Below are positions 1-6,389 of a stretch of DNA of 64,000 nucleotides, piece by piece. The stretch lies in assembly GCA_002471275.1 (NCBI GenBank), contig DKPQ01000006.1, forward strand, positions 1 to 64,000. The letters run 5' to 3'. Position 1 is the first letter of the stretch, and each line of letters opens with the position of its first letter. Made by a program: the position numbers and the translations under genes. The notes under the pieces are model-generated. The model saw only the letters and a program-made list of their open reading frames with translations. It ran no database searches and was not told where the DNA came from. Source of the stretch: Flammeovirgaceae bacterium UBA7330 (GTDB lineage: Bacteria; Bacteroidota; Bacteroidia; Cytophagales; Cyclobacteriaceae).

Positions 1-111
1 GGTTCGTTTAGATAACTTCATACCCTTCACAGAGCAGGTTTTGCGGTCAAGTCTTACAGGCTTTTGCAAAGAACTACGCAAGGCCATGCACTATAGTCGA
101 TGTTACAGCGC
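1..111 (-). repeat. attC-like structured repeat, copy 0 (partial)
   Basis: This is the end of a repeat related to those at 824, 1696 and 2771, and the rest lies outside the window. The arm at 82-98 (GGCCATGCACTATAGTC) matches the corresponding arm of the other copies. The box GTTACAGCGC at 102-111 is the inverted partner of GCGCTGTAAC at 824-833, on the other side of the toxin-antitoxin cassette. The internal CAGAGCAGGTTTTGCGG aligns with the GAGAGGTTTTAGCGG segment of copies A and B. Confidence 0.6.
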
Positions 112-116
112 TGTTT

Positions 117-407
117 TTATACGTCTATGTTGATCGTTACTTTTCCCCCAAGTCCCTTCTCCACAATATCATAAAGAGTTTTGAGCGTTAGGTTACTTCC
201 GTCATTCTCAACCCTTGAAATGTAGGTTCGTTTCTTGTCCACCAGTTCACCAAGTTGTTGTTGAGTTAGATGTTTATGTTCACGAGCCTGGCGCAAAAGC
301 AACCCGATTTTTAAACCTTCAGCTTCACGCTCAAGCTGATCTCGTCTTGGAGTTCCTTTCTTTCCGTAAACTTCATCTTTTATAGTTTTCCAGGATTTAG
401 TTTCCAT
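117..407 (-). CDS. higA: HigA-like XRE-family antitoxin
   Basis: This is a small helix-turn-helix protein of the XRE/Cro type, expected to neutralise the toxin encoded just upstream and to autorepress the pair. The helix-turn-helix lies in the middle (LTQQQLGELVDKKRTYISRVE), followed by a short C-terminal strand (KVTINIDV). I chose the ATG at 407 (METKSWKT). It overlaps the toxin's last codons by 11 bp, which is typical translational coupling, whereas the longer start at 437 would overlap by 41 bp. The toxin-first order is that of HigBA systems. The pair sits inside one cassette of the array. Which HigBA subgroup it belongs to cannot be told by eye. Confidence 0.85.
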   Translation of the reverse strand: METKSWKTIKDEVYGKKGTPRRDQLEREAEGLKIGLLLRQAREHKHLTQQQLGELVDKKRTYISRVENDGSNLTLKTLYDIVEKGLGGKVTINIDV

Positions 408-753
408 GTTTGTTCGCTTTGTCTTGATAATATTCACTCATTAATCGTTCAGCTTTTTCGATTTCCTTCTTTGGTGTTTTCTGTGTCTTCTTTTGGAATC
501 CGTTCAGAAGAATCACCAGTTGATTGCCATCAAAAAAGCAGAACACTCTCCAAATGTTTGATCCTAGTTGAATCCTTGCTTCATAAAGTCCATCAGTTCC
601 AGTTAAATGTTTCAAGTAGTTACTGGGAACGCGCTCCAAAGTCTCAATTGCTTCAATTATTTTGAAAATCTTATCCTGAACTTTCGTTGTTTGACCTTTC
701 AGGAAATCTTCAAAATAGTGTTTGTAAGCAATGACCTCTCGGATCTTGTTCAT
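397..753 (-). CDS. higB: HigB/RelE-like type II toxin
   Basis: The 118-residue basic protein fits the RelE/HigB (Gp49-like, DUF891) toxin superfamily, whose members are ribosome-dependent mRNA interferases. Visible hallmarks are the helical N-terminus, the segment LKHLTGTDGLYEARIQ, then IWRVFCFFDGNQLVILLNGFQKK, which forms the central strands, and a lysine-rich C-terminal helix. The length is normal. It is the first gene of a two-gene operon with the antitoxin and the first gene of its cassette. Toxin-antitoxin pairs are common cargo of large integron arrays, where they are thought to stabilise the array. Activity is inferred from family and context only. Confidence 0.85.
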   Translation of the reverse strand: MNKIREVIAYKHYFEDFLKGQTTKVQDKIFKIIEAIETLERVPSNYLKHLTGTDGLYEARIQLGSNIWRVFCFFDGNQLVILLNGFQKKTQKTPKKEIEKAERLMSEYYQDKANKHGN

Positions 754-823
754 ACGACAAAGGTAACTTAAAAGTTACGTTCAGTCAAAATTGTGCTGGA
801 TAGATATGCATTTAGAAGGCAAT

Positions 824-1059
824 GCGCTGTAACGACCAGGTATGATGAGTGGCCACCCTGATCCTATAAAAATCTAAACTAGCTAAAACCTCGGTGAGAT
901 GCAACGGGTAAATTCCTGCTGCATCCAGAAGATGAAGCTCCTGACTGCTCCAAAAGCAAATAAAAATTAAGCTTTCCCAGAGAGGTTTTAGCGGTGAGGT
1001 TCCTCACAAGTGGCTATGAAATACTTAAGGCCATTCATCATACCGAATTGTTGGCAATC
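824..1059 (-). repeat. attC-like structured repeat, copy A
   Basis: The region is non-coding. The outer boxes are GCGCTGTAAC (824-833) and GTTGGCAATC (1050-1059). They do not pair with each other, but each pairs with a box across the neighbouring gene. Inside them the arms pair well: GGTATGATGAGTGGCC near the left end against GGCCATTCATCATACC near the right, with an unpaired spacer of about five bases next to each box. Inner stems include GCTAAAACCTC with GAGGTTTTAGC, and GATGCA with TGCATC. The layout is that of an R-spacer-L attC site of large size. Confidence 0.7.
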
Positions 1060-1704
1060 GTGTTATTCGAATTGTTTGGCCATTTCTGGGCGTTGAACCT
1101 CTACAATCCAACTGTCAAATTTTCGATAGTTGTTCAGTAAATCTGTTGGTTCGTTCGAGAACATTAGGCAGCCTCGATCATCATACATCCAAAACCAGCG
1201 TTTGGTGTTGGGCTGGAAAAAGTAAACCATTTGATGAATTGTTGGATCGAATCCCATTTCTGTATTCGCAATTCCGTTAAATATGGACTTGAAATCAAAT
1301 GATTTTCTGTTTCCGTAGTAAATGTTCAGTTGTCCGTTCTCCCGTTCGACCTCTTCACCAACGAAATATCGAGTTGCCAGGCTTTCTTGATACTCCTCTT
1401 TTTTGAGTTCGGATTTGTTAAGTAGTTCGTATAAATATGATGGAGTTCTGGCAAGCATGTCATCTCCGAAATCATAAGTTAGGATGTAGAGTTCAGAGTC
1501 TTCAATATGATTTTCAAATAGTTCAGTTGCTCGGTTTGTAGCCTGTTCAACCCGTTCGGGAGTTCCGTTCTCAAATGGATCACCCAGTTCAAAACGCAAA
1601 TGAAATTTCAAGTTGCGTTCGATAGTGTTAAAGTCAGTCAGGTCTAATTGACTGTCCTTCATGTATTCAAGATCTCTTTCCAGTTGCTCCCTCATGATTG
1701 CCAA
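833..1704 (-). mobile_element. integron-like gene cassette 2 (DUF3885-like gene plus repeat A)
   Basis: By integron convention (cleavage between G and TT of the GTT box) this unit starts at 1704, carries one gene and ends with repeat A. Its ends GATTGCCAAC (1696-1705) and GTTGGCAATC (1050-1059) are a perfect 10-bp inverted pair found at no other cassette. A circularised cassette needs exactly this to rebuild a symmetric attC. No recombinase is seen in the window, so mobility is inferred. Confidence 0.5.
1063..1695 (-). CDS. DUF3885-like hypothetical protein (cassette cargo)
   Basis: This acidic protein of about 210 residues has no known catalytic motif. The stretch LRFELGDPFENGT followed by a helix with RATELFENH, and the later YFFQPNTKRWFWMYDDRGC, resemble DUF3885 proteins, whose function is unknown. 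I moved the start to the ATG at 1695 (MREQLERDLE). The upstream ATG at 1728 lies inside repeat B, so its extra residues are repeat sequence. With the inner start, the coding region begins a few bases inside the cassette boundary GTTGGCAATC. That leaves no room for its own promoter, as is usual for cassette genes. It is the only gene of its cassette. Confidence 0.7.
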   Translation of the reverse strand: MREQLERDLEYMKDSQLDLTDFNTIERNLKFHLRFELGDPFENGTPERVEQATNRATELFENHIEDSELYILTYDFGDDMLARTPSYLYELLNKSELKKEEYQESLATRYFVGEEVERENGQLNIYYGNRKSFDFKSIFNGIANTEMGFDPTIHQMVYFFQPNTKRWFWMYDDRGCLMFSNEPTDLLNNYRKFDSWIVEVQRPEMAKQFE

Positions 1705-1934
1705 CGACCAGGTATGGTGAGTGGCCACCCCCGGTGCTAATAAAAAACTAAACTAGCTAAAACCTCGGTGAGATGCAACGGGAAATCACCTACTGCATCT
1801 AGAAAAAGAATGCTCCTGGCTACTTCAAAAGCAATGAAATATAAGACTTTCCCAGAGAGGTTTTAGCGGTAATGTTCCTATGAAGTGGCTATGAAATGCT
1901 TTAGGCCATTCGGCTCTATCCAATGTTATGCACA
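1696..1934 (-). repeat. attC-like structured repeat, copy B
   Basis: The outer boxes are GATTGCCAAC (1696-1705) and GTTATGCACA (1925-1934). The left arm AACGACCAGGTATGGTGAGTGGCC is nearly identical to that of copies A and C. The right arm (GGCCATTCGGCTCTATCC) is more diverged and pairs less well. The interior is close to copy A, including GCTAAAACCTC with GAGGTTTTAGC and GATGCA with TGCATC. Confidence 0.65.
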
Positions 1935-1939
1935 TTTCA

Positions 1940-2323
1940 TCAATCAAAATATTGCAAAACATCATAATTAGCTATTCGTTCAGCTAGTTTCAGTGGGCTT
2001 ACACCATGGTTGTTCTGTAAATTTGGATTAGCTCCGTTTTGAATTAAAAATCTAATTAGTTCACCTGAGTTATTCTTACACTCAAAAGTTGCCCGAAAGA
2101 GCGGACTATTTCCATCCGAATCTTGAATGTTCACGTCCGCACCTTTGTTGATTAAAAGTTTATTGATTTGAAAATTATAGCTTTGGCAAGCGAAATGTAA
2201 TGCTGTCCATCCTTTCTTATCTTGAATGTTAATATCAGTTCCTGAGTTAAGCAGATTGACGACCAAATCAATTTTTTGATCAATTACTGCATTTTGCAGT
2301 TTAGTTCTTCCAAATTCATCCAT
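1940..2323 (-). CDS. ankyrin-repeat protein (cassette cargo)
   Basis: The 127-residue protein is made of about three to four ankyrin repeats: one from residue 1 (DEFGRTKLQNAVIDQKID), one with the canonical DKKGWTALHFACQ, one with DSDGNSPLFRATFE, and one with NNHGVSPLKLAE. It has no signal peptide or membrane segment, so it is a cytoplasmic protein-binding scaffold. Its partner may be the gene 24 bp upstream, with which it shares a cassette. The C-terminus (VLQYFD) ends 6 bp from the cassette boundary box. Start and length fit a complete protein. Confidence 0.85.
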   Translation of the reverse strand: MDEFGRTKLQNAVIDQKIDLVVNLLNSGTDINIQDKKGWTALHFACQSYNFQINKLLINKGADVNIQDSDGNSPLFRATFECKNNSGELIRFLIQNGANPNLQNNHGVSPLKLAERIANYDVLQYFD

Positions 2324-2347
2324 TTTTAAGAGAGTATTTAGACATTG

Positions 2348-2752
2348 TTAGCCTATTTGTTCACGCACCCAATCAATGTTAGCCTGTTCCTTGAAATCGA
2401 ACCAATCCTGTCGATATTTTGAGTTATCAACTGCCCACTTGAATTTACTGAAAGGTTTGCGTTGAGAAAGTTGTTCAAATAACCGAGTTCGAAAGTTGTC
2501 GTCGTTAATAGAGTTCGCAAAATCCTCCATAAGTTGAAATCCTTGCCTGGAATCCATTTTCTCAAATTTTAAGTAGTTGTCCCTATCGGCTTCGATGTTG
2601 TTCAAAGTTTCTTGCCACTCTTCAAGTTCAACATATGGATTGTCTGGATCTGGATAGTGTTCGATGGTTCCAGTAGGTTCGTGGAAAAAACAGAGTTGAC
2701 CGCAATCCAGGAGTTCAGCTATTTCTTTGATATGTTCCTCGGTTGGCTTCAT
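2348..2752 (-). CDS. UPF0158-family protein (cassette cargo)
   Basis: The 134-residue soluble, acidic protein has the layout of UPF0158: an N-terminal helix, a short strand pair, then a region like MEDFANSINDDNFRTRL, a segment like KPFSKFKWAVDN, and WFDFKEQANIDWVREQ. Functions of this family are not established. It starts 19 bp inside the cassette boundary (TGTGCATAAC) and is followed after 24 bp by the ankyrin gene, so the two are probably co-transcribed from outside the cassette. No signal peptide. Confidence 0.8.
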   Translation of the reverse strand: MKPTEEHIKEIAELLDCGQLCFFHEPTGTIEHYPDPDNPYVELEEWQETLNNIEADRDNYLKFEKMDSRQGFQLMEDFANSINDDNFRTRLFEQLSQRKPFSKFKWAVDNSKYRQDWFDFKEQANIDWVREQIG

Positions 2753-2770
2753 CTACGTTCAGAAGACTAT

Positions 2771-3010
2771 TGTGCATAACGACCAGGTATAGTGGGTGGC
2801 CACCCCCAGTCCAATAAGAATGAAAGATAGCGGAAACTGCCGTGCTTTGCAATAAGCAGAAAACTACTGCTTACCACAAGTCAACATCTCCTGGCTACAG
2901 TATAAATAGATCCTGATATCACCAGCACAGAGGCAGTTGAAGCGGTCAAGTTATGATACAATTTGCCAGTAGCACTAATGGCCATTCACTATACCGCTTG
3001 TTAGATTTTC
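2771..3010 (-). repeat. attC-like structured repeat, copy C
   Basis: The outer boxes are TGTGCATAAC (2771-2780) and GTTAGATTTTC (3000-3010), the latter fitting the attC core consensus GTTRRRY. The inner arms GGTATAGTG and CACTATACC pair. Compared with copy A (GGTATGATG with CATCATACC), both strands changed together, which is compensatory. The interior sequence differs from A and B, but equivalent stems persist: AAGCAG with CTGCTT, and AACTGCC with GGCAGTT. Confidence 0.7.
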
Positions 3011-3512
3011 GTTCAGTATTGTTCGCACATTCCTATGCTGTTCAATTCCCACCCTTGCCAGGGGGGCTTTCATTTTTGAAGGACCAAAAATGAAACAAAA
3101 AGTCCTTGGAAAATTTAATAAGTGCACGGCCTACTCACCACACGCCTCCCTCAAGGCCAACCTCCGGCAACACGGCTCCCCGCAAGCTGCCCGCCAATTT
3201 TCCCCCACCGCCGTGAATTGTTCGTTCAGTTTTCCAGAAATTTGATTTGATAATAAAAGTAAGATTACCGCCCGGGTCCTACCAGTTAACAAGCCTGAGG
3301 TTTTCAGCCATCTCGGTTCACTTTGCAATTGCTTCCGTCCCTGCGCCGACTGCTTAAACTAGTTTCCTGCCCCTGCCTCCGCTTAAGCATTGCGAAAGTT
3401 CACCGTTCGGCTGAAAACAATTTTATTTTGACAAAAGTTCCACGTTCCGTCTCTTACAATAAAAATTATCTAAGTATTGAAGTTTCTGCGTCCAGAAGAT
3501 AATGAAATCTAA
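2780..3512 (-). mobile_element. integron-like cassette 4 with no convincing gene, plus repeat C
   Basis: The boundaries are GTTAGATTT at 3000-3008 and AAATCTAAC at 3505-3513, a 9-bp inverted pair. The 490 bp between them contain no ORF I would defend. They hold a hairpin at 3069-3096 and a C-rich stretch near 3130-3200. Non-coding cassettes are known from integron arrays. Confidence 0.4.
3069..3108. other. hairpin with possible pseudoknot in a gene-less cassette
   Basis: TTTCATTTTTG (3069-3079) and CAAAAATGAAA (3086-3096) form a perfect 11-bp stem with the 6-base loop AAGGAC. The loop is perfectly complementary to GTCCTT at 3103-3108. An H-type pseudoknot or an alternative hairpin is therefore possible. 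The function is unknown. Confidence 0.5.
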
Positions 3513-3700
3513 CATTCGGTTATGTTGCGGTTGTGCAACATAACTGCCTTATATCACGATAAATCTAAATCATTTCCATCAGACAGGTGTGCATAAAAAG
3601 GTAGATATGAATGGTTTATCTAGCAGGGATTTGGAAATCCCTTTTTATTCCATGTCCGACATGCCCTATGGAACATGTCGAACAGCTGGTTTCAAAGGCC

Positions 3701-3768
3701 ATGAGTATCTGTGAGCCACAGACACTGGTGCCGTTTTGCGCTTGATTTATTCTAAGTTGTCCTTGATA
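3701..3768. repeat. 68-bp direct duplication, copy 1
   Basis: It matches 4681-4748 at about 63 of 68 positions. It covers the last codons and stop of the secreted protein gene and 46 bp beyond. The second copy lies 980 bp away, outside the cassette boundary. Confidence 0.85.
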
Positions 3769-4478
3769 AAATAACTGACCATCTCGTCAGTTAGCAGTTC
3801 TAAGAATGGAGTTGGTTCCCATGCTGTACAACCTGAGCATGAATAGACAAGAAAATCACTCAATTTAAGCTCAATCATCTTGTCCTTAATCGATTTGTTT
3901 ATCTCAGTCCCGCGCGCTTCCAGTAGTGAAAACCCTAAGTAGGCATAACCTTGAAAAACTGGATTAATACTATTTAGCCAATCTTTTAGTTCTGAGACAT
4001 TTTTGTCTTCAACGTAACTCATCATAAGCTGTCCTTCCTTAGGCATTGCCGCACCAGCACCACAAGCATAACCAAAGGTACTTCGATAGGGTAATCGAAT
4101 TAGGTGCTCCGGATTGATTGAATCAATGCTCAACCCCTCCCTTGACCATATTTTAAGAGTTCTATGCTCCCAATCCGTAAATTCCTTGTTGAAGTCCCAA
4201 TCAAAGATTTCTGAATAGATAATTTCAGAGTTAAAAGAAAGTATAAGTAATCCGGTTCTTACAAATTTTTTTTTCTTAGCAAGTAGATAATTAGATTGAA
4301 CAATTCCTGAGTTCAACAAATCACAATGTTTTTTAACAAACCTATACTTTCCCTTGAAGTTTTCAATTTCAGTTGTAGTTCTTGCGCTAAGAGCGTTTTG
4401 AATAGCTAGTTCCTGGTCAACCTGTCCAAAAGTCTGACCCGTAATTACAATTAATGCTAGAATTAGGAGAAATCTCAT
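3747..4478 (-). CDS. secreted hypothetical protein
   Basis: The 243-residue protein has a clear N-terminal signal peptide (MRFLLILALIVITGQTFGQ), so it is exported to the periplasm or beyond. The rest is mixed alpha/beta with no family I recognise. It has a Cys-containing C-terminal segment (LVYSCSGCTAWEPTPFL) and a glycine/alanine-rich YACGAGAAMP. Its last codons and stop lie inside a 68-bp sequence repeated at 4681-4748, so the C-terminus may have been replaced by recombination. Same strand and size class as the other cassette genes. Confidence 0.7.
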   Translation of the reverse strand: MRFLLILALIVITGQTFGQVDQELAIQNALSARTTTEIENFKGKYRFVKKHCDLLNSGIVQSNYLLAKKKKFVRTGLLILSFNSEIIYSEIFDWDFNKEFTDWEHRTLKIWSREGLSIDSINPEHLIRLPYRSTFGYACGAGAAMPKEGQLMMSYVEDKNVSELKDWLNSINPVFQGYAYLGFSLLEARGTEINKSIKDKMIELKLSDFLVYSCSGCTAWEPTPFLELLTDEMVSYFIKDNLE

Positions 4479-4546
4479 CTTGTTTTACTTGTAAGGCAAA
4501 ACCAATGCCACATTACATTTATACTTTATGAGTTATATCGCACAAC

Positions 4547-4877
4547 ATTTGTGTAGTGAATTTATTTACTTTACTCCTTTTATACCATTATTCGCAAAAG
4601 TTTCCTTATGATCACTGATCTCCTTCAGCATCATAGGCCTGGAAATCTTCGGAAACGCATTCAAAACCCTATCAAATGCAATGAGTGTGATTGAGCCACA
4701 GACACTGGTGCCGTTTTGCGCTTGATTTATTCTAAGTTTTCCTTGATACTCACCGAACATACAAAACCAGATATAAGCTAACTCAATTTTATAGCCAATC
4801 AAACATAGACATCAGGCCAACTATCACTTGATAGTCGGGCATCAAAAGGGTAAAGTCTGGTTATACGGATAAATAAT
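4547..4877. other. gene-poor spacer after the cassette array
   Basis: I see no defensible gene. A 78-codon minus-strand frame (4566-4802) runs straight through the second copy of the 68-bp duplication and looks chimeric: its middle is repeat sequence and its two ends are unrelated. It is best read as a recombination scar at the right edge of the array. Confidence 0.5.
4681..4748. repeat. 68-bp direct duplication, copy 2
   Basis: Second copy of 3701-3768. The mismatches cluster at one end, with a single later change (tctaagttt against tctaagttg), so the duplication looks fairly recent. Confidence 0.85.
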
Positions 4878-4965
4878 GATATATATTAATTTATTATTAG
4901 ATATATATTATTATATAAAAAGATATATATTAATTTTATGAAAGACATATATCTTTTTAACTATG
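4878..4965. repeat. four AT-rich iterons with exact 22-bp period
   Basis: GATATATATTA begins at 4878, 4900 and 4922, and a diverged fourth unit GACATATATC begins at 4944. The starts are spaced exactly 22 bp, two helical turns, so a protein bound to each unit would sit on one face of the DNA. The array ends at the candidate -7 element of the HU-like gene. Confidence 0.75.
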
Positions 4966-4969
4966 TTTG
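4939..4969 (+). promoter_or_regulatory. candidate promoter of the HU-like gene
   Basis: TATGTTTG at 4962-4969 fits the Bacteroidota -7 consensus TAnnTTTG exactly. The -33 region falls in iterons 3-4 and has only a weak TTTAT. The implied leader is about 110 nt and contains the short stem TCTGCC (4977-4982) with GGCAGA (4992-4997). Confidence 0.4.
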
Positions 4970-5086
4970 GTTAGGATCTGCCTGATAAATGGGCAGACTT
5001 GAAGTAAAACGTACGCTAAGACCAATAATCAATTGCGCTATTGAGCTGCCAGCTATACATCTGATTAACCTTTAAACCCCTGAATA

Positions 5087-5467
5087 ATGCCTGTAAAATA
5101 TACGATAAGAACGAAAAATCCGGGACTGGTCAAGGACGGCAACCCGAAGTACTACCCTGTGCTCACGGATCGAAGGTCCACAGATCTCAGGAAGCTGTGT
5201 GCGCTCATCTCACAAAGGTCTACCCTACACCCTGTGGATATTGTGGCGGTGATCCAGGCTATGATTGAACTGATACCGGAGCTCCTGCAGGATGGCCATA
5301 CAGTAAGGCTGGATGGATTTGGTATATTTAACCTGCATGCTTCAGGTATAGGCAAGACCAGGCCAGAAGAGGTGACGAGCAAGGATATTACAGGGGTTAA
5401 GATGAGCTTCCTGGCCGATAAGCACATCAAAAGGCAACTCTACAAAACCAAATTTGTAAAGAAATAA
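5087..5467 (+). CDS. HU-family (HU-HIG type) DNA-binding protein
   Basis: The 126-residue protein has an N-terminal strand (VKYTIRTKNPG) and the HU-like core. The sequence LRKLCALISQRSTLHPVDIVAVIQAM corresponds to the helical dimerisation part, VRLDGFGIFNLHASG to the conserved G-x-F beta region, and the basic tail ADKHIKRQLYKTKFVKK ends the protein. This long variant of HU is typical of Bacteroidota, usually in several copies per genome. It likely binds DNA as a dimer and shapes nucleoid or local promoter structure. It is a single-gene unit, convergent with the sigma gene 30 bp downstream. Four 22-bp iterons and a promoter-like TATGTTTG lie upstream, so specific regulation is plausible. Confidence 0.9.
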   Translation: MPVKYTIRTKNPGLVKDGNPKYYPVLTDRRSTDLRKLCALISQRSTLHPVDIVAVIQAMIELIPELLQDGHTVRLDGFGIFNLHASGIGKTRPEEVTSKDITGVKMSFLADKHIKRQLYKTKFVKK

Positions 5468-5497
5468 CATGGCAGGGTCTTATGACCACTGAACGAA

Positions 5498-6094
5498 TTA
5501 AAGAAAGAAGCAAATCAACACAATAGAGCTGGAGAGGATTTTTTGATCCACGAGCGTTTCTCTTAGCTGTTTGGTAGCCCGATAGATTTGATTTTCAACT
5601 GTTCTTTTGGACAGGTTTAGCTTCTCTGAGATCTCCTCCACCGAAAGATGCTCAAAATTCTTCATCATAAAAACCTGCTTTTGTTTAACGGGTAATTGCT
5701 CGATGACTTCCGAGGACTTTTTATCCAGATCCGTGAAGATGACATAGTCCTCGGTCTCATTGGTATCACCCGGAAAATGCTGGATGGCATAGTGCTGAAA
5801 TGCAACAAACCGTGCATGTTTTCGCGATTGCTTCAGCACTATAGACCTGACAATGGCAATGATATAAGCATTGAATGAAAGGGAGCTGTCCAGGTTGGAC
5901 CTGTTGCGCCAGATGCGAAGAAAGACTTCCTGAACCACACCTTCGGCATCTTCATTATTAAGGCCCATCTTTCGACTAATATGATAAATCTTACCAGCGT
6001 ACTTACCGTACAGTTTTTCAAAAGCAACGTCATCACCATCCCTTAGCCGGGCTACGAGATCATGATCGCTTCCGAATTTTCCAGTAAAATTCAT
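5498..6094 (-). CDS. orphan ECF RNA polymerase sigma factor
   Basis: Region 2 covers about residues 10-80 (DLVARLRDGDDVAFEKLYGKY, then EGVVQEVFLRIWRN). Region 4 covers about 130-180 (LPVKQKQVFMMKNFEHLSVEEIS, then KRTVENQIYRATKQLRE). Length is normal. Unlike the other two sigma genes in the window it has no FecR gene beside it and no SusC pair, so its targets are unknown. The last dozen residues (LSSSIVLICFFL) are hydrophobic, as in the other two. Start MNFTGKFGSDHD is the only sensible one. The gene is separated from the neighbouring esterase gene by 295 bp with no recognisable element. Confidence 0.92.
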   Translation of the reverse strand: MNFTGKFGSDHDLVARLRDGDDVAFEKLYGKYAGKIYHISRKMGLNNEDAEGVVQEVFLRIWRNRSNLDSSLSFNAYIIAIVRSIVLKQSRKHARFVAFQHYAIQHFPGDTNETEDYVIFTDLDKKSSEVIEQLPVKQKQVFMMKNFEHLSVEEISEKLNLSKRTVENQIYRATKQLRETLVDQKILSSSIVLICFFL

Positions 6095-6389
6095 TTTTTG
6101 GGTAAAATGGGCAAAATACTCCCCTAATGTGAGGGATTTTTTTAGGATTTCAAAATTATTCCGTGATCCCCTTCCTAAATAATGTTTATGGTCGCGTAGA
6201 TCGTGTTATATAAAGCGAGTCAACAGAAATATGATGTTCAAATTCCCTGCGGTGCCTCTGAAGAAATAAGTTGAAAACCAATTCATTTTTGAATTTATTG
6301 CATGTCAAGCTAATAATATCTCTGCTGGTATTTTTAATCCCTTGTAAAGTCGTCTTCTATCAATTTATTCTGCTGCTCAACAAGTTTTT

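Larger units (their letters stand above)
1705..2779 (-). mobile_element. integron-like gene cassette 3 (UPF0158-like and ankyrin genes plus repeat B)
   Basis: This is a two-gene unit whose ends TGTGCATAAC (2771-2780) and GTTATGCACA (1925-1934) are a perfect, cassette-specific 10-bp inverted pair. Both genes read in the same direction as those of the other cassettes and end next to the repeat, as in integron cassettes. Confidence 0.5.
3513..4546 (-). mobile_element. possible degenerate cassette 5 (secreted protein gene)
   Basis: GTTGTGC (3530-3536) and GCACAAC (4540-4546) form a 7-bp inverted pair around the gene at 3747-4478, as in the other cassettes. Only 16 bp separate the box of cassette 4 (ending 3513) from this one. 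They include one arm of the hairpin TTATGTTGC (3520-3528) with GCAACATAA (3535-3543). A full-size repeat is missing here, so either the site is deleted or the boundary is not a true cassette end. Confidence 0.3.

Noticed and set aside
1696..1728. Longer start for the DUF3885-like gene
   Set aside because: The extra 11 codons are repeat B sequence that is shared with the non-coding repeats A and C.
824..3010. CRISPR array
   Set aside because: Repeats are about 220 bp, few, internally structured and separated by genes, unlike CRISPR repeats and spacers.
3131..3328. 65-codon minus-strand ORF in cassette 4
   Set aside because: Composition is Arg/Ala/Cys-rich and repetitive (REACGE, RAACGE), it has no family resemblance, and the region looks like non-coding low-complexity DNA.
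4566..4802. 78-codon minus-strand ORF
   Set aside because: It reads through the 68-bp duplicated segment and joins unrelated ends, so it is a chimeric frame, not a gene I can support.
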